Shown: positions 25,706 to 34,203, counted from the stretch's first letter. The stretch is DNA of 64,000 nt from an uncultured Gammaproteobacteria bacterium (GCA_937967995.1 CALBTB010000005.1:241413-305412); one strand, 5' to 3'. Numbers and translations are program-made. The notes: generated by a model from the letters alone, not told the origin.

Positions 25706-26134
25706 TCAGTGTGGAAAATTAATCAGGACAACCGGCTCTGGATGTTCTATACCACCTGCGGCGGTAAATGCCTTACGTGCAGCGACATTCGAATGCTCTG
25801 TTGCTACCCAGACTTCAACACAGCCCAGCGATTTGGCGTGATCATAAAGAAGGCGAACCATGTTGCGGGCAATACCCTGATTCTGAAACGCTTCAAGCAC
25901 ACCAACTTCATTGATAAAAAACCAGGGGTCTTTGTCGGGGTGGACATAATGTAAGGCAGAGGCGATACCGACGATGCGATCGTGTTCACGTGCCAGTACC
26001 AGATGATGGCGGGGATCGTTCAGGAATTCCCTGGTCCGCTCCGGTTTGATTTCATGATCAAACAGGCCAGGCTCGGTATCAATAATTGCTTGCAGGTCAT
26101 CGATCGTTGCCAGGTGGTAGTCGATAAGATTCAT
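25706..26134 (-). CDS. GNAT-family N-acetyltransferase
   Basis: 142 residues. The acetyl-CoA-binding motif A is GVLEAFQNQGIARNMVRLLYDHAKSLG (Q/R-x-x-G-x-G/A), followed by a beta-bulge segment and VWVATEHSNVAARKAFTAAGG. Single GNAT domain, cytosolic. Several members acetylate small molecules or proteins; the acceptor cannot be told here. Codon use is closer to the chromosomal average than its neighbours. Confidence 0.85.
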   Translation of the reverse strand: MNLIDYHLATIDDLQAIIDTEPGLFDHEIKPERTREFLNDPRHHLVLAREHDRIVGIASALHYVHPDKDPWFFINEVGVLEAFQNQGIARNMVRLLYDHAKSLGCVEVWVATEHSNVAARKAFTAAGGIEHPEPVVLINFPH

Positions 26135-26155
26135 AATACTATTGAATTATAATAT

Positions 26156-26449
26156 TCATCTTATCAGTCTTTGTGGAGATGAATCCGGCAGCCGCTTAAT
26201 TAAACCTTTAACTTCAAGGTCCAGCTTAACGCAGGTTGTATACCAGCCTATTGAGCCAAGCTTCTTTTTTTCGTCCGGACTAAGATGTTGCTCGACGCTT
26301 TTAGCAAGATCCTTGAATAATATCCCTTTGCTGTTTTTTGGTATGGATTTAAGTATGGCTTTTTTGACCGCGTCATACTTCCACCTGGTAATATTGGTTG
26401 GTTTCTTGCCGGGTGTGGGTGTTTCGCAACGTATCTTCTCGTCCTTCAT
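26156..26449 (-). CDS. DUF6958-like small protein
   Basis: 97 residues. The pattern CETPTPGKKPTNITRWKYDAVKKAILKSIP, then GILFKDLAKSVEQHLSPDE, then GWYTTCVKLDLEVKGLIKRLP resembles the DUF6958 family, which looks like a small winged-helix fold ending in a conserved V-K-L-D-L-E-x-K-G motif. The function is unknown. It is AT-rich and sits alone between a GNAT gene and a B-box-type protein. Confidence 0.7.
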   Translation of the reverse strand: MKDEKIRCETPTPGKKPTNITRWKYDAVKKAILKSIPKNSKGILFKDLAKSVEQHLSPDEKKKLGSIGWYTTCVKLDLEVKGLIKRLPDSSPQRLIR

Positions 26450-26475
26450 AATGAATCTCCTTTTATTAAAAGAGT

Positions 26476-26850
26476 TTAGTTGCTTAATCCAATTTTCCTG
26501 TTTCGTCTGTGCGCTATGACGGATAAAACTAAAAACGAAACTCCCATCAGTAATGAAACAAACTCGACTTGTGAAGTTTTCAAATAAACATAAACTGAGA
26601 TAATCAACATAATGGCGGCAATTAAATATGTCATTAAAATATGCACTGGCACTCTTTGGCCGCCTGACGTCATGCCATATAAATGTTTGGCTCTCTCCAT
26701 CATGATGTTGTAATCCTTGACTTCTTTAACGCAAACTTCACTACATGCCAGTCCTTCACCAGTGTCTATTACACATTCGGTGCAAACAGCTTTATTACAA
26801 AATTTACAAACACCGACAGCAGTTGATTGTGAGTGTTTAAAACAATTCAT
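26476..26850 (-). CDS. B-box-type zinc-binding membrane protein
   Basis: 124 residues. The N-terminus holds a Cys/His set (C3, H6, C15, C18, C23, C26, C36, C40: CFKH, CKFCNKAVCTEC, LACSEVC) like the B-box zinc finger found at the start of some bacterial membrane proteins. Two transmembrane helices follow at about 70-90 and 95-112, and the tail is basic. The zinc module would be cytosolic. Role unknown. AT-rich, part of the accessory patch. Confidence 0.72.
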   Translation of the reverse strand: MNCFKHSQSTAVGVCKFCNKAVCTECVIDTGEGLACSEVCVKEVKDYNIMMERAKHLYGMTSGGQRVPVHILMTYLIAAIMLIISVYVYLKTSQVEFVSLLMGVSFLVLSVIAHRRNRKIGLSN

Positions 26851-27093
26851 AATCTCTCCAGGCTTTTAAAGTTGTTATTAGTCAGCAGGCGCTTTGTTTC
26901 TATATAATGTAGCAAGTTTCATTTTAATTCAGCATACTGTATCGCAAGTAATTGATTGGTATGAAAAATTCTGTGGATTCGAAGGTGCTCGCTACAATAT
27001 CTAGTAATTACGTGCTGCTTTGATGTGTGCAAAAAAAGACAGTGATTTGCTTACGGTTGTCTGGTTTTTGAAACTGCTACACTTATTTATGGA

Positions 27094-27124
27094 TTAAAAA
27101 AAGGCCCGGTAAAAACCGGGCCTT
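27094..27124 (-). terminator. Rho-independent terminator of the PPi-phosphofructokinase gene
   Basis: On the minus strand AAGGCCCGGT-TTTT-ACCGGGCCTT forms a 10-bp perfect stem with a tetraloop, followed by a run of T. It starts 9 bases past the stop codon. Confidence 0.92.
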
Positions 27125-27132
27125 TGTCTTGT

Positions 27133-28509
27133 TTACAGCTCAAATTTGCCTTTGAGTTTTTTCGGTACCGCCACGCCCTTGATGCGTACATATTTGGGCA
27201 TGCCATCTTTATAAGGTGGATAGTCTTCGCCCTTAATCAATGGTTCCATATAGTTGCGGCAGGCCTGGGTGATTCCAAAGCCGTCCTTGGTGATGAAGTT
27301 TTCCGGCATCATCTTCTCGACGTTGGCCACCTTGGACAGGTCTGCCATGCCCACTTCCCATTTGAACGGTTTGTTGGATTTGCGAACCACGGTCGGCATC
27401 ACAGAGTTATGACCCTTTAATGCGAATTGCACGGCGGCTTTACCCATGGCGTAAGCCATGTCCACGTCGGTCTTGGAAGCGATATGTCGTGCGGCGCGTT
27501 GCAGGTAATCCGCTACGGCCCAGTGATTCTTCAGGCCCAGTTCGGACTGGATCATGCCGCTGATGACGGTGGCGGCACCACCTAACTGGCTGTGACCGAA
27601 CGCATCTTTGAGACCGCTTTCGGCCAGGAAGCGACCATCCGGCCAGTGCACACCTTCGGATACCACAACCGAGCAATAACCGTGTTTTTTGACCAGCTCG
27701 TTGACCCTGGCGAGGAATTTTTCCTGGTTAAACTCCACTTCCGGGAACAGGATAATGATTGGAATCGGTGTGTCTTTGGTTGACGCCAAGCCACCGGCAG
27801 CGGCAATCCAGCCGGCATGACGACCCATCACTTCAACGATAAACACCTTGGTAGACGTCTTGGCCATGGAAGCAACGTCGAATGACGCTTCACGCGTGGA
27901 CACGGCGACGTATTTAGCGACCGAACCGAAGCCCGGGCAGTTGTCGGTAATCGGCAGGTCGTTATCGACGGTCTTCGGCACGTGAATGGCCTGAATCGGA
28001 TAACCCATTTCCTTGGACAGTTGCGAGACCTTGTAGCAGGTGTCAGCCGAGTCACCGCCACCGTTATAGAAGAAGTAACCGATGTTGTGCGCCTTGAACA
28101 CTTCGATCAGCCGCTCGTATTCGCGGCGATTTTCTTCCAGCGACTTGAGTTTGAAACGGCAGGAACCAAAAGCACCGGACGGGGTGTGACGCAGGGCCTT
28201 GATGGTGGCGGCGGATTCCTTGCTGGTATCGATCAGGTCTTCGGTCAGTGCGCCAATGATACCGTTACGGCCGGCATAGACCTTGCCGATTTTATTCTTG
28301 TTTTTACGCGCGGTTTCGATGACGCCTGCTGCACTGGCATTGATTACCGCGGTAACACCACCGGACTGGGCATAAAACGCATTCATTGATGCCGGCTTTT
28401 TCTTTTTCGCCGAGGTGCGTTTTTTAGCGGTGGTTTTTTTCTTGATGGTTTTCTTTTTGGCTACTTTTTTCTTGGCAGCCTTTTTGCGGGTCTTTTTCTT
28501 AGCGGTCAT
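27133..28509 (-). CDS. PPi-dependent 6-phosphofructokinase with histone-H1-like N-terminal tail
   Basis: 458 residues. Residues 1-41 contain 20 Lys and 2 Arg in AKKK-type repeats like histone H1 or AlgP tails; the catalytic core starts at about 42. The ATG at 28509 has a proper SD (GGAGAG), so the tail is translated. The core has the phosphofructokinase site with GGGDSADT and PKTVDND; Lys in place of Gly before TVDND is the mark of pyrophosphate use, as are MAKTSTKVFIVEVMGRHAGWIAAAGG features. It interconverts fructose 6-phosphate and fructose 1,6-bisphosphate reversibly. Single gene with its own terminator. Confidence 0.88.
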   Translation of the reverse strand: MTAKKKTRKKAAKKKVAKKKTIKKKTTAKKRTSAKKKKPASMNAFYAQSGGVTAVINASAAGVIETARKNKNKIGKVYAGRNGIIGALTEDLIDTSKESAATIKALRHTPSGAFGSCRFKLKSLEENRREYERLIEVFKAHNIGYFFYNGGGDSADTCYKVSQLSKEMGYPIQAIHVPKTVDNDLPITDNCPGFGSVAKYVAVSTREASFDVASMAKTSTKVFIVEVMGRHAGWIAAAGGLASTKDTPIPIIILFPEVEFNQEKFLARVNELVKKHGYCSVVVSEGVHWPDGRFLAESGLKDAFGHSQLGGAATVISGMIQSELGLKNHWAVADYLQRAARHIASKTDVDMAYAMGKAAVQFALKGHNSVMPTVVRKSNKPFKWEVGMADLSKVANVEKMMPENFITKDGFGITQACRNYMEPLIKGEDYPPYKDGMPKYVRIKGVAVPKKLKGKFEL

Positions 28510-28664
28510 GTTGACTCTCCGTAAATAGCTAAAAGTTTTTCTAATTTAAATCTTTACATCAAACCGAATCGTCATAATGTATTTTTTCGTTGCCATAAGT
28601 TCGTTAAAGGCAGTCATGGAAGGGACGCACAGCATACTCGATTATGCTGATAAATGCATGTCGA

Positions 28665-29294
28665 TCAGTCAGTTTGTGCCTGTTTTTTAGCGACTAAATC
28701 GATACGGGCGGCAAGCCGTGCTACATCATCGCGCAGGCTCTCGATGTCGTGATAAAACGCCTCGGCTTCTTCGCGTGTTGGGTTAAGTTGAATCTCATCC
28801 TGAACATATTCACGGGCATTGGCGGCGACGCGCTGTGAATTGTTTTGCCACCACTGACCCAATTCACGCAGCATGTGTCCGGCCTTGTGTGCGACGACAT
28901 CTCCGGTCAGCCTGGAGACATGCTCTTCCCAGTCGATATCCAGCCGATCGAGGGCTTTTTTGAAGGCCTGCCCGGTATCCACATCACCACGAATCTGAAT
29001 TTCACCTTCGAACATGACCTGCGTACTGTCGCCGGTGGCCAGTTTGAAAAGCGCCAGCGGCCGGCCGCTGATGAGCGTGTCCGGCTCTCCGGCGTATTGG
29101 GTCATGATGGAGATGCCTTGTTTTGATGGCAGGCAGTAGAGGATAAGACCGGTTTGTTCGATGTCGATGCCAATCACCTTGTTATAACAGGGTGCAAAGC
29201 GGTCGAGTGCATTCGGATCAAGTTTCAGATAGGTGTTGATGGTCTGTTCCACGGCAGCCGTGGCAGCGATAGCCAGTTCGGCGCTCAGGCTCAC
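28665..29294 (-). CDS. ubiJ: Ubiquinone biosynthesis accessory factor UbiJ
   Basis: 209 residues from a GTG that overlaps the stop of the RDD gene. The N-terminal SCP2 sterol-carrier-like domain (about 15-120, with DTLISGRPLALFKLA and FEGEIQIRGDVDTGQAFKKAL) can hold polyprenyl intermediates. A charged coiled coil near the C-terminus (about 170-205) resembles UbiK-binding regions. Part of the Q-biosynthetic metabolon. Neighbour of ubiE, though ubiB lies 10 kb away. Confidence 0.88.
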   Translation of the reverse strand: MSLSAELAIAATAAVEQTINTYLKLDPNALDRFAPCYNKVIGIDIEQTGLILYCLPSKQGISIMTQYAGEPDTLISGRPLALFKLATGDSTQVMFEGEIQIRGDVDTGQAFKKALDRLDIDWEEHVSRLTGDVVAHKAGHMLRELGQWWQNNSQRVAANAREYVQDEIQLNPTREEAEAFYHDIESLRDDVARLAARIDLVAKKQAQTD

Positions 29295-29767
29295 AACCGG
29301 CGCTCCCAGTCATCAGGTAATGACAAACCGGGATCGTCTTCGCCATCGTCCACCACCATCGTATTCATGATGTGATCGTGCAGGGCGCGTTTATGTGAAT
29401 CAAAAAACATGAACAGGATACCGATGACCGAAACCGTGCTGATGAGGGCCAGTGCACTACGCGCCATCGCGGTGCCGATCGACAGGAATTCGCCGCTGTC
29501 GGCCTTCACGACCTGCAGGCCCATCAGGCGTTTGCCGGGCGAGCCGCCATAACGGTGGGTAAACCAGGCCATGCCATAAACCGAAATAATTAAAACTAAT
29601 AACAGTCGAGAGGTATTAAAAAGTATCGCTACCGGATTGTCCGGTGCAGGTGCCAGCAGGACGTTGAGTAAAAAAATCAGTGGCGCCAGTACGGAGACCA
29701 GTAACAACAAATTTAATAGTTGTGCCGCACTGCGTTCAAAAAATGTGCCGTAGTGACGCGCGAGCAT
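29291..29767 (-). CDS. RDD-family membrane protein between ubiE and ubiJ
   Basis: 158 residues from the ATG at 29767, two bases after the ubiE stop. RDD-type: FERSAAQLLNLLLLVSVLAPLIFLL (the first Asp of the motif is replaced), helices near 15-38, 50-70 and 102-122, and the GGSPGKRLMGLQVVKADSGEFLS block, ending with KRALHDHIMNTMVVDDG. Function unknown. It is inserted between two ubiquinone genes and resembles the RDD protein upstream of ubiB. Confidence 0.82.
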   Translation of the reverse strand: MLARHYGTFFERSAAQLLNLLLLVSVLAPLIFLLNVLLAPAPDNPVAILFNTSRLLLVLIISVYGMAWFTHRYGGSPGKRLMGLQVVKADSGEFLSIGTAMARSALALISTVSVIGILFMFFDSHKRALHDHIMNTMVVDDGEDDPGLSLPDDWERRL

Positions 29768-29769
29768 TG

Positions 29770-30513
29770 TCAGGCCTTGTAACCCCGATGCAGTGCCACA
29801 ATCCCGGCAGACAGATTGGTGTAGCTGCACTGTATAAATCCGGCCTGTTCCATCATGCCTTTTAATGTTTCCTGATCCGGATGCATGCGAATTGATTCCG
29901 CCAGGTAGCGATAACTGTCGGCGTCATTGGCGACCAGTTTGCCCATCAGGGGTAAGAGTTTGAACGAATACAGGTCATAAGCCGGGCTGATGACCTTGTC
30001 CGGTCTGGAAAATTCCAGAATCATGGCCTGACCGCCCGGTTTCAGAACGCGATGCATGGAGGCCAGTGCCGCGTCTTTGTCCGTGACGTTGCGTAATCCA
30101 AAGGCAATCGTGATGCAGTCAAAATAGTTATCGGGAAACGGCAGGCGTTCCGCATTGGCCTGCACATAACGTACGTTAGACGCTATGCCTTCATCGGCCA
30201 GGCGATCACGGCCGACCCTGAGCATCGAGTCATTGATGTCGGCCAGTACCACTTCACCGGTCGGGCCAACAAGCTGTGAGAATTTGGCCGCCAGGTCACC
30301 GGTGCCACCGGCAATATCCAGTACCCGGTGCCCATTGCGTACACCGGACAACTCGATGGTATAGCGCTTCCAGAGGCGATGAATACCGAACGACATCAGG
30401 TCATTCATGACATCGTATTTACCGGCCACGGAATGAAACACTTCGGCGACCTTGCCGGCCTTTTCGTTCCAGTCGACGTCTTTAAATCCGAAGTGAGTGG
30501 TTTTGTCGTTCAT
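29770..30513 (-). CDS. ubiE: Ubiquinone/menaquinone C-methyltransferase
   Basis: 247 residues, SAM-dependent. Visible: THFGFKDVDWNEKAGKVAEVFHSVAGKYDVMNDLMSFG at the start, SAM motif I VLDIAGGTGDLAAKF, motif II DCITIAFGLRNVTDKDAALASM and the conserved ILEFSRPDK. It methylates the quinone ring in Q and, where present, MK synthesis. Follows hslVU and the DUF971 gene, a conserved gammaproteobacterial order. Confidence 0.96.
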   Translation of the reverse strand: MNDKTTHFGFKDVDWNEKAGKVAEVFHSVAGKYDVMNDLMSFGIHRLWKRYTIELSGVRNGHRVLDIAGGTGDLAAKFSQLVGPTGEVVLADINDSMLRVGRDRLADEGIASNVRYVQANAERLPFPDNYFDCITIAFGLRNVTDKDAALASMHRVLKPGGQAMILEFSRPDKVISPAYDLYSFKLLPLMGKLVANDADSYRYLAESIRMHPDQETLKGMMEQAGFIQCSYTNLSAGIVALHRGYKA

Positions 30514-30532
30514 GGCCTAAGTGTAGATCGAA

Positions 30533-30910
30533 TCAGGACTGGTGTTTAGGTTCCGGGCGCTCGTGACCGGCATCCTTGAGGCGTTGCAGGTACTGCGGCC
30601 ACAGGCTGTCCTGTTCCTTGCCGAGGCGATACAGCGTATCCCAGGAATAAATACCGGTGTCATGATTATCATCAAAAAACAGTTGAATAGCGTAATTACC
30701 GACCTGCTCGATTTTATTGATATTGACGTCCTGTTTACCGATTTGCAGTACTTCCTGCCCCGGGCCATGCCCCTGTACTTCGGCGGACGGTGAATAGACG
30801 CGCAGGTATTCGGCGCTCAGGTTATATTTTTCACCGGTATTGAATTCGATTTCCAGCATGTGCGATTTCGAATGCAGCGTGATATTGGTTGGAATGTGTT
30901 TTTCTGCCAT
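30533..30910 (-). CDS. DUF971 protein (GBBH-like N-domain)
   Basis: 125 residues from the ATG at 30910, which has GAGG nine bases upstream. The DUF971 pattern ITLHSKSHMLEIEFNTGEKYNLSAEYLRVYSPSAEVQGHG and AIQLFFDDNHDTGIYSWDTLYRLG is clear. The fold is shared with the N-domain of gamma-butyrobetaine hydroxylases and can bind metal or thiols. The stand-alone family is linked to Fe-S cluster or ubiquinone functions by context only. It lies between hslU and ubiE. Confidence 0.88.
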   Translation of the reverse strand: MAEKHIPTNITLHSKSHMLEIEFNTGEKYNLSAEYLRVYSPSAEVQGHGPGQEVLQIGKQDVNINKIEQVGNYAIQLFFDDNHDTGIYSWDTLYRLGKEQDSLWPQYLQRLKDAGHERPEPKHQS

Positions 30911-30925
30911 GTTCATTAACCTCAA

Positions 30926-32278
30926 TTACAAAATATAACGGCTCAGGTCTTCATTATCTGCCAGGTCGCCGAGATGTTTATTCACGTACTCCACGTCGAT
31001 ATTGATGGTTTCACCATGCTTATCCGACGCTTCAAAAGAAATTTCTTCCAGTAGTCGTTCCATCACCGTATGCAGACGTCGTGCGCCGATATTTTCAGTG
31101 CGCTCGTTGACCTGCCAGGCGACTTCAGCAATGCGCCGAATAGAATCAGCGGTAAATTGCAGGGTCACGTCTTCAGTTTCCATCAGGGCGCTGTATTGTT
31201 CGGTCAGCGATGCATCCGGTTCGGTCAGGATGCGCACGAAATCTTCCGTGGTTAAGGCCTGCAGTTCGACACGAATCGGAAAACGGCCCTGTAATTCCGG
31301 AATCAGATCCGAAGGTTTTGATAAATGAAATGCGCCCGATGCAATAAATAAAATGTGATCCGTTTTGACCATGCCATACTTGGTGGTGACAGTGGAGCCT
31401 TCCACCAGTGGTAACAGGTCCCGCTGTACGCCCTCACGTGAAACATCGGCACTGGATCCCATTTCGCCACGCTTGGCAATCTTGTCCATTTCATCCAGGA
31501 AAACAATGCCGTGCTGTTCAACGGTTTCCAGGGCGTGGCTTTTAATTTCGTCTTCGTTGATCAGGCGGGCGGCTTCTTCATCGATCAGTATCTTGCGTGC
31601 TTCGCGAATCGCCAGCTTACGGGATTTTTTACGCCCGCCGCCCATATTCTGAAACATGCCCTGTAACTGCGAAGTCATTTCTTCCATACCCGGCGGCGCC
31701 ATGATCTCCACACCCACGGCCGGTACACTCACTTCAATTTCAATTTCCTTGTCGTCCAGTGAGCCTTCGCGTAACTTTTTGCGGAATTTCTGCCGGGTTT
31801 CATTCTGGCGCTCATCTTCAACCGGTTCACCCTCGGTATTAAAACCAAAACTGCTACCGCGCGCCGGCGGCAACAGAATATCCAGAATGCGTTCTTCCGC
31901 TGCATCTTCGGCACGGTTGCGGACTTTTTGCATTTCCTGTTCGCGCATCATTTTGACGGCGATGTCCATCAGGTCGCGCACGATGGATTCAACGTCGCGT
32001 CCGACATAACCGACCTCGGTAAACTTGGTGGCCTCGACTTTTAAAAACGGTGCATTGGCCAGCTTGGCGAGGCGTCGGGCGATTTCAGTTTTACCGACAC
32101 CGGTTGGACCAATCATCAGAATATTTTTCGGGGTGATTTCATTACGCAGTGACTCGTCCACACAGGAACGTCGCCAGCGGTTACGCAGGGCGATGGCCAC
32201 GGAGCGCTTGGCGTCATCCTGGCCGATAATGTGCTTGTCCAGTTCGTGGACGATCTCACGCGGGGTCATGGTTGGCAT
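30926..32278 (-). CDS. hslU: ATP-dependent protease ATPase subunit HslU
   Basis: 450 residues. AAA+ unfoldase: Walker A GPTGVGKTEIARR, the pore-loop region near EATKFTEVGYVGRDVES, the acidic I-domain insertion (about 120-240), Walker B GIVFLDEMDKIA and the C-terminal ISFEAS...NEDLSRYIL tail that docks onto HslV. It unfolds substrates and feeds them to HslV. Starts 6 bases after hslV. Confidence 0.97.
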   Translation of the reverse strand: MPTMTPREIVHELDKHIIGQDDAKRSVAIALRNRWRRSCVDESLRNEITPKNILMIGPTGVGKTEIARRLAKLANAPFLKVEATKFTEVGYVGRDVESIVRDLMDIAVKMMREQEMQKVRNRAEDAAEERILDILLPPARGSSFGFNTEGEPVEDERQNETRQKFRKKLREGSLDDKEIEIEVSVPAVGVEIMAPPGMEEMTSQLQGMFQNMGGGRKKSRKLAIREARKILIDEEAARLINEDEIKSHALETVEQHGIVFLDEMDKIAKRGEMGSSADVSREGVQRDLLPLVEGSTVTTKYGMVKTDHILFIASGAFHLSKPSDLIPELQGRFPIRVELQALTTEDFVRILTEPDASLTEQYSALMETEDVTLQFTADSIRRIAEVAWQVNERTENIGARRLHTVMERLLEEISFEASDKHGETINIDVEYVNKHLGDLADNEDLSRYIL

Positions 32279-32284
32279 AACAGA

Positions 32285-32824
32285 TTAAAATTCCAGTTCT
32301 TCGATAATCAGGTTGTGGTTGGTGTAGACACAGATGTCCGCCGCGATACCCAGTGATTTTTCGGTAATGGCGCGGGCGTCCAGTTCACTGTTGTTTAGCA
32401 GGGCGCGCGCCGCAGACAGGGCATAATTCCCGCCGGAGCCAATAGCGATAATGTCCTGCTCCGGTTCGATGACATCGCCCATACCGGAAATGATCAGCGA
32501 GCTTTCACTATCCGCCACAGCCAGCAGGGCTTCGAGTCGGCGCAGGGTGCGGTCGGTTCGCCAGTCCTTGGCCAGCTCAACGGCGGCACGAATCAGCTGA
32601 CCATTGTGCTTTTCCAGCTTGCCTTCGAAATATTCGAACAGGGTAAAGGCGTCGGCGGTGGCACCGGCAAATCCGGCTAACACCTTATCGTTGTAGATGC
32701 GGCGTACCTTGCGGGCATTGCCCTTCATCACGGTGTCGCCAAGGCTGACCTGACCGTCGCCACCGATCACGACCTTGTTGTCGCGGCGCACGGACAGAAT
32801 TGTGGTGCCATGAAATTGTTCCAA
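32285..32824 (-). CDS. hslV: ATP-dependent protease peptidase subunit HslV
   Basis: 179 residues. The short propeptide MEQFHG precedes Thr7, which becomes the N-terminal nucleophile (TTILSVRR...). The proteasome-beta-type fold shows Lys in AR-K-V-R-R region and GSGGNYALSAARAL. Forms the dodecameric proteolytic core of HslVU. First gene of hslV-hslU-DUF971-ubiE-RDD-ubiJ. Confidence 0.97.
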   Translation of the reverse strand: MEQFHGTTILSVRRDNKVVIGGDGQVSLGDTVMKGNARKVRRIYNDKVLAGFAGATADAFTLFEYFEGKLEKHNGQLIRAAVELAKDWRTDRTLRRLEALLAVADSESSLIISGMGDVIEPEQDIIAIGSGGNYALSAARALLNNSELDARAITEKSLGIAADICVYTNHNLIIEELEF

Positions 32825-32872
32825 AACGATCTCCCAACCAATCAGGGGCGCTGATTGTACCTGTTTGTTGTT

Positions 32873-32902
32873 GTGAGGGGTAACGCGCGGCGTTGCTTCA
32901 GT
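32873..32902 (-). promoter_or_regulatory. Possible heat-shock-type promoter of hslV
   Basis: On the minus strand ACTGAAG and CCCCTCAC are 15 bases apart, loosely like the sigma-32 elements CTTGAAA and CCCCATnT. HslVU is in the sigma-32 regulon in E. coli. The match is partial. Confidence 0.3.
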
Positions 32903-32916
32903 TTATAAGGGTGAAT

Positions 32917-34020
32917 TCACGCGTTCACAAGGGCCTGCTTGCGACGTAAGTAAGTACTCACTCCTGCTGCTGTCAGGATGCACCAGACAGCAAACAGGGC
33001 GCCTGGCAAAGCGACTTCCGGTTGTTCGGCAAACTGGTCCAGTGCCAGGGCGACTCCCATGCCTGCGTTTTGCATACCGATTTCGATGGCCAGGGTGATG
33101 CGATGCGTACGGTCAAAGCGATACAGACGGGCCAGGAACCAGCCAGCCAGGTAGCCAAGTATATTGAGCAGGACGACCAGGGCAAACACCAGCGCACCTA
33201 CCTGCTGAATCTGGGCCTGGTTTTTGGCGACAGCAAAGGCACAAATCACAATGATCGCGATAGCGGCAATGGCCGGCGCGATTTCCCGTGACCAGGCCAG
33301 TGCACGACCTGCTGAGTTGCGGGGAACCAGTCCGGCCAGCAATGGCAGGATGAGCAGGAAAGTCGCGGCCAATAACCACTGCCAGGTCTGTAGCTGGCTC
33401 AGATTCGCCAGTAGCGTAATAGCGATCGTCGCCACAACAAGATGAATCAGTGTGAATCGCCAGGCAAACGCCTTGTCCAGGTAGTGCCGGAACAGCATGC
33501 CGCCCGCCAGGGGTATTACCAATATATAAGTTATGGTCCACATCATGCCGATGGCATCTATCGCAATGAATTGTCCACCGAGGTTTGCCACCAGAAACGG
33601 CGTCAGCAGGGGGGCGAGAAATGTCGCCACGGTGGTCAGTGAAATGGAATAGGCCAGTGCACCACCGGCCAGATACACAATCACATTGGAAGCCATCGCC
33701 CCGGGCGCACTGCCGACGATAATAAAACCCAGTGCCAGAGCCGGCGGTAACCCGGTTGTGACCACGATGGTATACGCCAGTATCGGCATCACCACGAACT
33801 GGGTCATAATACCTAGGCCGATGCGCAGTGGTTCTTTTAACGTGCTGACCAGGTCTTCACGATTCAGTACCACGCCAAGTGCAAACATGGTGGCGGCAAA
33901 CAGTTCTTTATAAATAGCACCAAAGGGTAAAAAGCTGGCGGGTTTGATAAATGCGAGGATGGCGGCCAACAGGGTCAGGGCGGCCATGTAACCGGCGATG
34001 AATCGAAGTATTGAACGCAT
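32917..34020 (-). CDS. Bile-acid:sodium symporter family (BASS) transporter
   Basis: 367 residues from the ATG at 34020 (MRSILRFIAGY); an in-frame ATG 81 bases upstream would add a tail with no homology. About ten transmembrane helices. The LALGFIIVGSAPGAMASNVIVYLAGG crossover and the later EIGMQNAGMGVALA segment are the two signature sodium-site motifs. Members import sodium with organic anions such as pantoate, pyruvate or bile acids, and the substrate is unknown. Its start lies close to a structured repeat on the other strand. Confidence 0.85.
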   Translation of the reverse strand: MRSILRFIAGYMAALTLLAAILAFIKPASFLPFGAIYKELFAATMFALGVVLNREDLVSTLKEPLRIGLGIMTQFVVMPILAYTIVVTTGLPPALALGFIIVGSAPGAMASNVIVYLAGGALAYSISLTTVATFLAPLLTPFLVANLGGQFIAIDAIGMMWTITYILVIPLAGGMLFRHYLDKAFAWRFTLIHLVVATIAITLLANLSQLQTWQWLLAATFLLILPLLAGLVPRNSAGRALAWSREIAPAIAAIAIIVICAFAVAKNQAQIQQVGALVFALVVLLNILGYLAGWFLARLYRFDRTHRITLAIEIGMQNAGMGVALALDQFAEQPEVALPGALFAVWCILTAAGVSTYLRRKQALVNA

Positions 34021-34083
34021 GGGGTGTAACGATATCAGAAAACCTGATAGCTGCGAGGATTGTTTAACTTTATGAAGCGTCGT

Positions 34084-34156
34084 TAATGGCGAACGAGCCA
34101 TGGACGGCTTGAGTGAGCCATTACCGATGCGCGGCTGTCAGGGAAGACAGCTGCGC
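34084..34156 (+). repeat. Second GGA-hexaloop repeat
   Basis: TAATGGC (34084-34090) pairs with GCCATTA (34117-34123) around CGAGCC-ATGGAC-GGCTTG (34094-34111). Then GCGCGGCTGTC-AGGGAA-GACAGCTGCGC (34129-34156) forms an 11-bp stem with one G-T pair. Both hairpins have an ANGGAN hexaloop closed by C-G, like the copy at 6.3 kb. The GGA faces the plus strand, while the flanking genes are on the minus strand. Confidence 0.65.
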
Positions 34157-34203
34157 TTAAGCGGGATTAAGTGGAATCGATATATAACTGTCACCGTAAA
34201 ATG

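Noticed and set aside
28631..28648. AGCATA/TATGCT hairpin after ubiJ as a terminator
   Set aside because: Six AT-rich base pairs with no T-run on the minus strand.
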